A stretch of 64,000 bases of DNA from Klebsiella planticola ATCC 33531 (GTDB taxonomy: Bacteria > Pseudomonadota > Gammaproteobacteria > Enterobacterales > Enterobacteriaceae). The translations under genes and the position numbers were made by a program. The notes beneath the pieces were generated by a model. The model was not told the DNA's origin, did not search any database, and saw nothing but the letters and a program-made list of their open reading frames with translations. The first letter of the stretch is position 1; each line of letters starts with the position of its first letter. Below, piece by piece: positions 52,587-60,213 of this stretch. The stretch is taken from positions 62,001 to 126,000 of the forward strand of contig NZ_JMPP01000018.1 of the NCBI RefSeq assembly GCF_000735435.1, in the 5' to 3' direction.

Positions 52587-53852
52587 ATGACCGTAGAAAA
52601 AACGAACATTGATACGTTGATTGTTGGCGGGGGTCAGGCCGGTATTGCCATGAGTGAGCATCTGACAACGCTGGGGATCTCACATCTGGTTATCGAGAAA
52701 AACCGCATCGCCGAAGCCTGGCGAACCGGGCGCTGGGACTCGCTGGTGGCAAATGGTCCGGCGTGGCATGACCGTTTTCCGGGGATGGAATTTAAAGGGG
52801 GAAATCCCGACAGCTTCATTCCCAAAGACGATGTGGCGGAATACTTTGAAGATTACGTCAGGGCCTTCAATCTGCCGGTGCGTACCGGCGTTGAAGTCAA
52901 AAGCGCGGTGCGCAACAGCGGGCGACCGGGGTTTACCATTGAGACCACGGAGGGCGTCATTGAGGCCCAGCGTATTGTTGCCGCGACCGGGCCGTTTCAA
53001 AAACCGGTCATTCCACCGATTGCGCCGCAAGAGGGCAGCATTCATCAAATCCACTCCGCCCGATACTACAACCCGCAGCAGCTTCCTGAGGGCGCCGTGC
53101 TGGTCGTTGGCGCGGGCTCTTCCGGCGTGCAGATTGCCGACGAGCTTCAGCGTGCCGGCCGTCGGGTCTATTTATCCGTCGGCGCGCACGACCGCCCGCC
53201 GCGCGCATATCGCAACCGGGACTTCTGCTGGTGGTTGGGAGTGCTGGGCATGTGGGATGCCCCCGCCAGCGCCCCGGGCAAAGAGCATGTCACTATCGCC
53301 GTCAGCGGCGCTCATGGCGGGCACACCGTGGACTTCCGCGAGCTGGCGCATCGTGGCATCACCCTGGTCGGGCTGACGAAAGCCTTTGAATCCGGGACGG
53401 CGACCTTTCAGCCGGACCTGTGCGACAACATCCGACGCGGGGATGAGAACTACCTGGCGCTGCTGGATGCCGCAGATGCCTACATTGCGGCCAATGGTCT
53501 GGATCTGCCGGAAGAACCGGCCGCCCGCGAGTTTTTACCTGACCCGTCGTGTATGACTTCGCCGATCCTCTCCCTGAATCTCGCGGAGGCGGGGATCACC
53601 ACCATTATCTGGGCGACCGGCTACGCCGTGGATTACAGCTGGCTCAACGTGAATGCTTTTAATGAGCAACGCCGTCCGCAGCATCAACGCGGCGTCTCCA
53701 GTGAACCCGGGGTCTATTTTCTCGGACTGCCGTGGCTGTCACGCCGGGGATCTACCTTCATCTGGGGCGTCTGGCATGACGCGAAACACATTGCTGACCA
53801 TATTGCCACCCAGCGTAAGTACAGCCAGTACCAGGCCGCCGATCGGCGCTGA
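52587..53852 (+). CDS. Flavin-dependent monooxygenase (FMO/CzcO-like, class B)
   Basis: 421 residues with two dinucleotide-binding motifs: FAD site GGGQAG at 14-19 and NADPH site GAGSSG at 175-180. An FMO-like HQIHSARYYNP precedes the second, and the ATG-type motif IIWATGYAVDY lies near 345. The family (COG2072; includes YUCCA enzymes and Baeyer-Villiger-type oxygenases) inserts oxygen at nitrogen, sulfur or carbon. First gene of an operon with RidA, DUF1028 and M20 genes; AAGGA precedes the ATG. Substrate unknown. Confidence 0.85.
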   Translation: MTVEKTNIDTLIVGGGQAGIAMSEHLTTLGISHLVIEKNRIAEAWRTGRWDSLVANGPAWHDRFPGMEFKGGNPDSFIPKDDVAEYFEDYVRAFNLPVRTGVEVKSAVRNSGRPGFTIETTEGVIEAQRIVAATGPFQKPVIPPIAPQEGSIHQIHSARYYNPQQLPEGAVLVVGAGSSGVQIADELQRAGRRVYLSVGAHDRPPRAYRNRDFCWWLGVLGMWDAPASAPGKEHVTIAVSGAHGGHTVDFRELAHRGITLVGLTKAFESGTATFQPDLCDNIRRGDENYLALLDAADAYIAANGLDLPEEPAAREFLPDPSCMTSPILSLNLAEAGITTIIWATGYAVDYSWLNVNAFNEQRRPQHQRGVSSEPGVYFLGLPWLSRRGSTFIWGVWHDAKHIADHIATQRKYSQYQAADRR

Positions 53853-53881
53853 ACGTTCGCCCACTAAACAGGATAAAAAAG

Positions 53882-54304
53882 ATGCCAACGCATACCCGTA
53901 TTCGCATGTTTAATACTAAAGAGACTTACCCCAATCAGAGCCTGGATAACGATTTATGCCAGGCGGTTCGCGCCGGGAATACCGTCTACGTGCGCGGTCA
54001 GGTGGGAACCGATTTTGCCGGTAACCTGGTCGGTTTGGGCGACCCGCAGGCTCAGGCCGAGCAGGCGATGAAAAACGTCAAACAGCTGCTGGAAGAGGCC
54101 GGAAGCGACCTGTCGCACATCGTGAAAACCACGACCTATATCATTGACCCGCGTTATCGTGAGCCGGTGTATCAGGAGGTGGGGAAATGGCTGAAGGGGG
54201 TTTTCCCGATCTCCACGGGGCTGGTGATTTCCGCGCTGGCGCAGCCGCAATGGCTGATGGAGATCGATGTGATTGCCGTCATTCCCGATGATTTCGTGAA
54301 GTAA
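53882..54304 (+). CDS. RidA/YjgF-family protein lacking the canonical arginine
   Basis: 140 residues with the Rid fold signatures (VYVRGQVGTD, QAEQAMKNVKQLLEEAGS, LMEIDVIAV). In RidA the imine-deaminase arginine lies in a PARS motif; here the aligned stretch is PIST, with Ser111 in its place, while the conserved Glu127 is kept. It therefore belongs to a divergent Rid subgroup whose chemistry may differ. It lies 29 bases after the monooxygenase gene. Confidence 0.85.
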   Translation: MPTHTRIRMFNTKETYPNQSLDNDLCQAVRAGNTVYVRGQVGTDFAGNLVGLGDPQAQAEQAMKNVKQLLEEAGSDLSHIVKTTTYIIDPRYREPVYQEVGKWLKGVFPISTGLVISALAQPQWLMEIDVIAVIPDDFVK

Positions 54305-54313
54305 GGAGCGACG

Positions 54314-54988
54314 ATGACCTTTTCTATCGTAGCATATTGCCCGGAAAGCGGGCAGTTTGGGATTGCGCTCAGCTCCTCCAGCATTGCCGTCGGCGCCCGC
54401 TGTCCCTGGCTACAGGCCGGGGTGGGGGCGGTATCCAGTCAGAACATCACCTTACCGGCGCTGGGTCAGCTGGCGTTAGCGCAGCTGGAACAGGGACTAG
54501 CGCCGGATATCGCGTTGCGCAGGGCGCTGGCGGAGGATGATTTCAGCCGCTACCGGCAGATTATCGCCATCGACGCCAATGGACAAACCGCCGCCTTCAG
54601 CGGCGATAAAACCCTCGGTATCTATCATGTTGCCGAAGGAGAAAACTGTATTGCCGCTGGAAATATGCTGGCCAGCACGGCGGTTATTGAGGCGATGGTG
54701 GCGGGGTTTCAGCAGAGCGAAGGCGAAATGGCGCTGCGCCTGCTGGCCGCGCTACAGGCCGGTCTGGCCTGCGGCGGTGAGGCCGGTCCGGTTCACTCTG
54801 CGGCGGTGAAGGTCGTGGATGATTATTCGTGGCCGCTGGTGGATTTGCGCATTGACTGGAGCGAGGACGATCCCATCGGCGAGCTGGCCGCGCTCTGGCA
54901 GGCCTATGAGCCGCAGATGCAGGCCTATATCACGCGCGCGCTCGACCCGCGGGAGGCCCCCAGTTACGGAGTACCGGGCGATGAATAA
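54314..54988 (+). CDS. DUF1028 family protein
   Basis: 224 residues, starting TFSIVAYCPESGQFGIALSS, the hallmark of DUF1028, whose fold is thought to resemble Ntn hydrolases. Also GEAGPVHSAAVKVVD near 158. Function unproven; family genes are often next to amidohydrolases and RidA proteins in catabolic clusters. Nine bases after the RidA-like gene with a TAAGGAG site; its end overlaps the next gene by eight bases. Confidence 0.85.
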   Translation: MTFSIVAYCPESGQFGIALSSSSIAVGARCPWLQAGVGAVSSQNITLPALGQLALAQLEQGLAPDIALRRALAEDDFSRYRQIIAIDANGQTAAFSGDKTLGIYHVAEGENCIAAGNMLASTAVIEAMVAGFQQSEGEMALRLLAALQAGLACGGEAGPVHSAAVKVVDDYSWPLVDLRIDWSEDDPIGELAALWQAYEPQMQAYITRALDPREAPSYGVPGDE

Positions 54989-56132
54989 TGAGCTGCAGTC
55001 GATACTGGCAACGCTACTGTCTTTTGATACCACCAGTCGCGAATCCAATCTCGAGATGATCGATTACATAAACCGCTTTCTGAGCGGTTTTGGCATTGAA
55101 TGCCGGCTGTTCTACGATGACGACGGCAAAAAAGCCAATCTTTACTCCCGCCTGGGGCCGCCGGGGCCAGGGGGGGTAATGCTCTCCGGCCATACCGATG
55201 TGGTGCCGGTTGACGGCCAGCGCTGGACGGTCCCTCCTTTTGCACTTACCCTCCGCGATGGCCTGTGCTACGGGCGCGGCAGCACCGACATGAAGGGCTT
55301 TATTGCCTGCGTGCTGGCCTCTGTTCCCGCTTTCCTCGCACAACCGTTAAGCATGCCTCTGCATCTGGCCTTTTCCTATGATGAGGAGGTGGGATGTCTC
55401 GGCGTCCGCAGTCTGGTGAACCATCTCAAAGCCTCAAAGGATAAGCCTGCGCTGTGCATTATCGGTGAGCCGACGGAGATGCGCCCGGTCTACGGCCATA
55501 AAGGCAAACTAGCCATGCGCTGCCATATTCACGGTAAGGCCTGCCATTCGGCCTATGCTCCCGATGGCGTGAATGCCATCGAGTATGCGGCGAAGCTGAT
55601 TACCCGCTTAGGCGTATTGGGTGAAAAGCTGGCGCTCAGGCAGGATGCGCGCTTCGACCCGCCGTACAGCACCGTACAGGTGGGGCTGATTACGGGCGGC
55701 GCGGCGCTCAATATTGTGCCTGAGCGCTGCCAGTTCGATTTTGAAATCCGCCATTTGCCGGATGTGTCGCTCGCTGAGACGCTCTCCGGACTGCAGGCGT
55801 ATGCCGAAGATGAACTGGAGCAGGCGATGCGCGCGGTGGCGGAGGAGGCAACGATCCGCTTTCAGCCGCTCAGCCAGTATCCCGGCCTGCTGAGCGATCC
55901 GCAGTCGGCCTTTGCCGGTTGGCTGGCGCAATGGGCGGGAAATGATACGTTCTCCACCGTCGCCTTTGGCACAGAAGGCGGGCTGTTTGACGAAGCGGGT
56001 GTGGCAACCTTGATTTGTGGGCCGGGAAGTATGGAGCAGGGGCACAAGCCGGATGAATTTATTGCCCTGACGCAGCTGGATCAATGTCTGGCGATGCTGG
56101 ATAACCTGCGCCGCTGGATGGCGGCCTCCTGA
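54981..56132 (+). CDS. M20-family deacylase, ArgE (acetylornithine deacetylase)-like
   Basis: 383 residues. The di-metal ligands are visible: His in SGHTDVVP (near 71), Asp in GRGSTDMKG (near 103), Glu-Glu in SYDEEVGC (near 135), Glu in GEPTEM and the final His in GPGSMEQGHKPDE. A dimerisation domain lies at about 175-285. It overlaps the DUF1028 gene by eight bases (translational coupling). By context it probably removes an acyl, formyl or carbamoyl group from an amino compound rather than serving arginine synthesis; a normal argE is expected elsewhere. Confidence 0.87.
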   Translation: MNNELQSILATLLSFDTTSRESNLEMIDYINRFLSGFGIECRLFYDDDGKKANLYSRLGPPGPGGVMLSGHTDVVPVDGQRWTVPPFALTLRDGLCYGRGSTDMKGFIACVLASVPAFLAQPLSMPLHLAFSYDEEVGCLGVRSLVNHLKASKDKPALCIIGEPTEMRPVYGHKGKLAMRCHIHGKACHSAYAPDGVNAIEYAAKLITRLGVLGEKLALRQDARFDPPYSTVQVGLITGGAALNIVPERCQFDFEIRHLPDVSLAETLSGLQAYAEDELEQAMRAVAEEATIRFQPLSQYPGLLSDPQSAFAGWLAQWAGNDTFSTVAFGTEGGLFDEAGVATLICGPGSMEQGHKPDEFIALTQLDQCLAMLDNLRRWMAAS

Positions 56133-56255
56133 ATCTTTTGCGCCCGGGGCCGGGCGCATTTCCGTCATTCTCTGTTCCCGCATTTTTTCCGCTCTCTATT
56201 TTCGCTCAGGCCGTTCTTTAATTCTCCGCGGTCGTTTCCTGTTGCCCGCCAGCAA

Positions 56256-56285
56256 TAAAAAAAGCTCCGGAATCTGTCCGGAGCT
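56256..56285 (-). terminator. Rho-independent terminator after the NCS1 permease gene
   Basis: AGCTCCGG/CCGGAGCT perfect stem (56263-56270 with 56278-56285). On the minus strand it is followed by seven T residues (seen as AAAAAAA upstream on the plus strand). It also separates the convergent deacylase operon. Confidence 0.85.
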
Positions 56286-56312
56286 AAATGATTACTGAGG
56301 GAATCTGTGGCT

Positions 56313-57716
56313 TTAAATTTTCTCTTTCACAAAGGCCATCTTCTTGACCGTCTTCGCTCTGGAGAGGTAATAATAGACAGGAGAAACAACCAGCAAACCA
56401 ATAATCCATGATAAGTCAGCGCCGCCAAATGACAGCGCAACAGGTCCGCTGTAGATCGCCGTCGACATAAACGGCACCTCCACGGCGATTCCCAGTAAAT
56501 AACAGAAAATAGCCGTGGTATTAAAATAACCGTAGATTCCGCCATCGCGTTTAAAAAAGGACTCAACTTCATATTCGCCATGAGCGACCAGATAGTAATC
56601 CACCAGATTAATCGCCGTCCACGGCACCAGCACGTATAACAGCACGGTGATAAAGTTGGTGTAGATTAATAAAAAGTTTTCCTGACCATAGATCGCCAGC
56701 GATATTTCGAGAATCATCGTCAGGATGGCGGTAATTATTCTGGCGCGGGCCATCGGCGACCAGCCATCAATAAAAGTCTGGCCCAGGGTCAAGGTGCAGA
56801 GAACCCCGCAGTACAACATCATGGAGTTCGTGGCGGCGATCCCCAGTGCCAGTACCACAATGACCAGGGCGCCCATTCCACCGGTCAGATCTATAATGCC
56901 TTGAATAATATCATCATTACTAATACAGATAGCCACCAGCACGCCGAGGACCATCGGCAGGTAGGAGCCTAAAATGCAGCCAAAATAGCTGGCATAAAAA
57001 ACGCTTTTATCGTTGGTGCTGTAGGGCATATAGCGTGAATAGTCAGAGACATAGGGGGCATAGGCCAGTTGCCACAGCGCCGCTATGGATACCGCGCCGA
57101 GGAAGCCAACTTTGTTAAAGCCGCCGCGATCGAGGAAATCAACCGGCAGGCCATGCACAAACACGATCCACAGAAATGTGGCGGCCAGTACAATACCGGA
57201 AATCCACGACATAATTCTGGCGTAGGAGTGGATGATTTTATAGCCAAAGATGGTGGCGAATAAACTGAGCGCCCCGACGATAATAATCCCGACGTCGGCG
57301 TTCATCGGCTTATAGATAGCGTGCATTGACTGCCCGCCTAATACCAGGCTGGAGGCGGTAAATCCGATATACATTAATACCACGATCGATACCACCAGTA
57401 CCGACCCGTAGGAGCCAAACTGTCCCTTAGTTTGCACCATTTGCGGCACGCCGAGCCTCGGACCCTGCGCCGAATGTAATGCCATAAAAAGACCGCCAAC
57501 CAGGCTGCCGATCAGCAGGGCAATCACGGACCAGAAAAAAGAAAGGTGGAAAATGGTCACCGACATGGCACCGGTGATCACGGTTAATAACATGATATTC
57601 GAGCCGAACCAAATGGTAAAAAGATCGCCAGGTTTACCGTGTCGCATATTAAGAGGAATAGGTCTTATGGTATTACTTTCGAGGTTTTCAACATGAACGG
57701 ATTGAGGTTTAGTCAT
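56313..57716 (-). CDS. NCS1-family purine/cytosine-type permease
   Basis: 467-residue membrane protein with about twelve hydrophobic helices. NCS1 features: the N-terminal RPIPLNMRHGKPGDLFTIW before helix 1, GPRLGVPQMVQTKGQFGSYG near 90, and APYVSDYSRYMP near 225. The family co-transports nucleobases, allantoin, hydantoins, thiamine or pyridoxine with cations. It is convergent with the monooxygenase-RidA-DUF1028-deacylase operon and is its likely importer. Ligand unknown. Confidence 0.88.
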   Translation of the reverse strand: MTKPQSVHVENLESNTIRPIPLNMRHGKPGDLFTIWFGSNIMLLTVITGAMSVTIFHLSFFWSVIALLIGSLVGGLFMALHSAQGPRLGVPQMVQTKGQFGSYGSVLVVSIVVLMYIGFTASSLVLGGQSMHAIYKPMNADVGIIIVGALSLFATIFGYKIIHSYARIMSWISGIVLAATFLWIVFVHGLPVDFLDRGGFNKVGFLGAVSIAALWQLAYAPYVSDYSRYMPYSTNDKSVFYASYFGCILGSYLPMVLGVLVAICISNDDIIQGIIDLTGGMGALVIVVLALGIAATNSMMLYCGVLCTLTLGQTFIDGWSPMARARIITAILTMILEISLAIYGQENFLLIYTNFITVLLYVLVPWTAINLVDYYLVAHGEYEVESFFKRDGGIYGYFNTTAIFCYLLGIAVEVPFMSTAIYSGPVALSFGGADLSWIIGLLVVSPVYYYLSRAKTVKKMAFVKEKI

Positions 57717-58394
57717 GGTGCTCTCTCATCACTGTAGGGCTAAATCAGCGTTAGATGGATATTCCAATGAGGAGTACAGCTAATCTACTCATCATAACAT
57801 TTCGTTTACTATTGTCACAATCTCGCATCATTTTAGAAATTATTAAAAATGTCGAACGTCGATATAAAAAAAATGCTTTACCTGCGTCCTCGATCCTGAA
57901 TCAACGCGCTGAATAAACCGTTAAATCTATTTTTTAGCGATTTATGCTGCTTTAATTGAGATTTAATAATTAACCCGCTGGAAGGTTATTTTCAGACAGA
58001 TAAAACTCCGTAGCGATGGCCATTGCCTGGAATGATTGGTTGTACAGTCGAATGAGAAAGGCCTGCTAAATATGTGGAAAAGCGATCATCCCGGTATTAA
58101 GCAATGATATTTATGAGGGAATAGCACTTACACTCTGAAAATCAGTCTGTTACACCATGGTATACAGTGATTGAGGTGTTGAAAGGATGGCCCAGGGCAA
58201 TAAATTGTGCGTGGCGCTTCACAATGAAATGCATTTATCGGGAGTGTGCAGCAGATCAATATTTACAACACCTGGTACTCTCTTTTCTCTTTATTTTGTC
58301 GCGAATATCGCGGCTGGAAACGGCTGTCGTCCCCCGCTATTGTGCCGGGGATAACAGCCTCTGACCGGGCAGAGGCTGTCTGTGCTCTCAGCGG
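57717..58394. other. Long A+T-rich intergenic region upstream of the permease
   Basis: 678 bases without a convincing gene. The first 150 should carry the permease promoter (minus strand). The middle (57800-58000) is very A+T-rich. Near 58150 is a small palindromic stretch ACACCATGGTAT. The last 75 bases hold two hairpins belonging to the end of the SDR gene. I see nothing recognisable as an RNA gene or mobile element. Confidence 0.45.
58355..58378 (-). terminator. Hairpin after the SDR gene
   Basis: CAGCCTCTG/CAGAGGCTG perfect 9-bp stem with a 6-base loop, preceded on the plus strand by a second longer imperfect stem (58323-58359). Downstream of the SDR stop codon on the minus strand. Confidence 0.6.
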
Positions 58395-58997
58395 TCAGTA
58401 GCCGACGGTGTACACCCGGCCGCTCTGTATCCCTTCCACGCTGCGGCGATAGGCCTGAGCAACGGCGGCAGCGGGGACGCTGGTGAAGCCGGGGAAGAAA
58501 CCGTCATAAGCGGCGAGCGACTCCGCCAGTACGGTGGGGCTTATCAGGTTGATACGGATCCCACGCGGCAGTTCGCAGGCGGCGGCGCGGACAAAGCCCT
58601 CCAGCCCGGCATTCACCGTTGTGGCGTTGACGCCCTGGGCAATCGGTTCATGGGCCACAATGCCGCTGATAAGCGTAATCGAACCGCCTTCATTGAGATA
58701 ATGCTGCCCGGTTAGCGCCAGGCGGATTTGCCCCAGCAGTTTGTCCTGCAGGCCCTGGTTGAAATCCCGGTCCGTCATGGACGCCAGCGGGCCAAAGAAC
58801 AGATTGCCGGTAGCCGAGACAATCGCATCGACCCGGCCGACTTTTTCAAAGAGAGCTTCGACGCTCGGCTGAGAGGTGATATCCACCTGAAGATCGCCCT
58901 GAGTGCGACCTACGCGAATGACTTGATGTTGACGGCTCAGTTCTTCGGCGACGGCGCGCCCGACGGTACCGCTGGCACCAATAACGACGATTTTCAT
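58395..58997 (-). CDS. Atypical short-chain dehydrogenase/reductase without the catalytic Tyr-Lys pair
   Basis: 200-residue Rossmann-fold protein with the cofactor motif GASGTVG (residues 7-13). Where classical SDRs have YxxxK, the aligned positions are Ala125 and Asn129 (NATTVNAGLEGFVRA); the preceding serine is Ser111. This matches the Lin1944-like SDR subgroup, known to lack normal catalytic residues. It may bind NAD(P) as a sensor or use other chemistry. Divergent from a LysR gene that probably regulates it. Confidence 0.82.
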   Translation of the reverse strand: MKIVVIGASGTVGRAVAEELSRQHQVIRVGRTQGDLQVDITSQPSVEALFEKVGRVDAIVSATGNLFFGPLASMTDRDFNQGLQDKLLGQIRLALTGQHYLNEGGSITLISGIVAHEPIAQGVNATTVNAGLEGFVRAAACELPRGIRINLISPTVLAESLAAYDGFFPGFTSVPAAAVAQAYRRSVEGIQSGRVYTVGY

Positions 58998-59065
58998 GGC
59001 TGACTCCTGATCGGTTGTGAGCCTCTATTCTTTAATGAAACAGTTATCGGATAAACTGGCTAAAA

Positions 59066-59082
59066 GTTAGATGATTACTAAC
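59066..59082. promoter_or_regulatory. LysR-type dyad between SDR and lysR
   Basis: GTTAG-N7-CTAAC, with T at 59068 and A at 59080 giving the T-N11-A core. It lies 14 bases before the lysR start. A second dyad CAGTT-N8-AACTG is at 59041-59058, so the pair may form recognition and activation sites. Confidence 0.5.
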
Positions 59083-59096
59083 CAGAGATTTGTAAT

Positions 59097-59987
59097 ATGG
59101 ATAAGCTACGCGGAATGGAGACGTTTATTGCCGTGGTGGAGTGCGGCAGTTTTACCGACGCGGCATCGCGGCTGGAGATGTCGGCGGTCATGGTCGGTAA
59201 ATATATCGCCCTGACGGAGCGAGAGCTTGGCACCCGACTGCTTGAGCGCAACACCCGGCGCCAGAGTCTGACTGATGCCGGGCGCGTCTATTATGAAGAG
59301 GCCAAACGGGTACTTGAACAGGTCGCGATTGCCGAAAGCTCGGTCGAACGATTGCGACTGGCGCCGGCCGGGACGCTGCGCATCAGCGCGCCGACCTCTT
59401 TTGGCGCCTGCGTGATTGCGCCGCTGACCGCCTCGTTTTTACAGGCGTGGCCGGATGTTCGCATCGAACTGGATCTGACTAACCGGATGATCGATCTCGT
59501 CGATGAGGGCTTCGATCTGGCGATCCGTATTGGTGATATTCACCACACCGATCTGGTGGCGAAATATCTCTGTCCTTATCGGATGGTGATTTGCGCCGCG
59601 CCCGCTTACCTGGCTCGTCACGGTACGCCAGTCGTACCGGCGGATTTGGTCGATCATCGTTGTCTGTCCCATACGGTGTGGACGGCGCGCAATGAGTGGA
59701 CATTGCCGGGCGCGCAAGACACGGTGCGCTGGAAGCGCGATGTGATTCTGCGCTGCAATGATGGTTACGGCCTGCGCATGGCGGCGATAGCCGGAGCCGG
59801 GCTGCTGCTCCAGCCGGAGGTTTTACTGAGCGAGGCGCTGGCCAGCGGCAAACTGGTGCGGGTGCTGGAGGCCTATACCCCCCATCCGCGTCCGGTACAT
59901 TTACTCTGGCGTCAGGATCTTCGCCCGCTGCCGAAGCTGACCCGCTTCGTAGAGCATGTGCTGAAAGAGGGAAAACGCTATTTATGA
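59097..59987 (+). CDS. LysR-type transcriptional regulator
   Basis: 296 residues of the DmlR/AaeR-like group: the N-terminal HTH is in ETFIAVVECGSFTDAASRLE and the recognition stretch MSAVMVGKYIALTERELGTR, followed by LLERNTRR. The effector domain follows from about residue 90. Divergent from the SDR gene, which is its probable target. Its stop overlaps the ATG of a 45-codon open frame (59984-60121) that I do not call as a gene. Confidence 0.88.
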   Translation: MDKLRGMETFIAVVECGSFTDAASRLEMSAVMVGKYIALTERELGTRLLERNTRRQSLTDAGRVYYEEAKRVLEQVAIAESSVERLRLAPAGTLRISAPTSFGACVIAPLTASFLQAWPDVRIELDLTNRMIDLVDEGFDLAIRIGDIHHTDLVAKYLCPYRMVICAAPAYLARHGTPVVPADLVDHRCLSHTVWTARNEWTLPGAQDTVRWKRDVILRCNDGYGLRMAAIAGAGLLLQPEVLLSEALASGKLVRVLEAYTPHPRPVHLLWRQDLRPLPKLTRFVEHVLKEGKRYL

Positions 59988-60161
59988 ACGGCGGTCAGCG
60001 AGACGGCTATTTTAAGGCCGCCTGGCGAAAGCTGGCGCACCTGCGTGCGGCCTGTCAGGCCACGTTGGCACGTTCCGCAGAACCCGCGCCAGAAAACGTT
60101 CCTTCTCCCAAACTACCGTGACCGACATCGGCATGTCTCGGCAAATCCCCAATACGCCGTG

Positions 60162-60190
60162 AAAAATCTGCTGGCCTGCGGTGGCCAGCA
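60162..60190 (-). terminator. Rho-independent terminator after the cystathionine gamma-lyase gene
   Basis: TGCTGGCC/GGCCAGCA perfect stem (60169-60176 with 60183-60190). On the minus strand it is followed by GATTTTTC, giving the T-run. Confidence 0.75.
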
Positions 60191-60213
60191 TGATTCCGGC
60201 GGCGGATTTTTTT

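Noticed and set aside
54981-56132. The housekeeping argE gene
   Set aside because: Although similar in length and motifs, it sits in a catabolic operon and not with argCBH, so a biosynthetic role is unlikely.
57755-57916. 53-codon ATG-started frame upstream of the permease
   Set aside because: No ribosome site, A+T-rich composition like its surroundings and no recognisable protein features; probably chance in a low-G+C spacer.
58167-58364. 65-codon plus-strand frame in the permease-SDR spacer
   Set aside because: Its end runs through terminator hairpins of the SDR gene, it has no ribosome site and its composition is unlike a gene.
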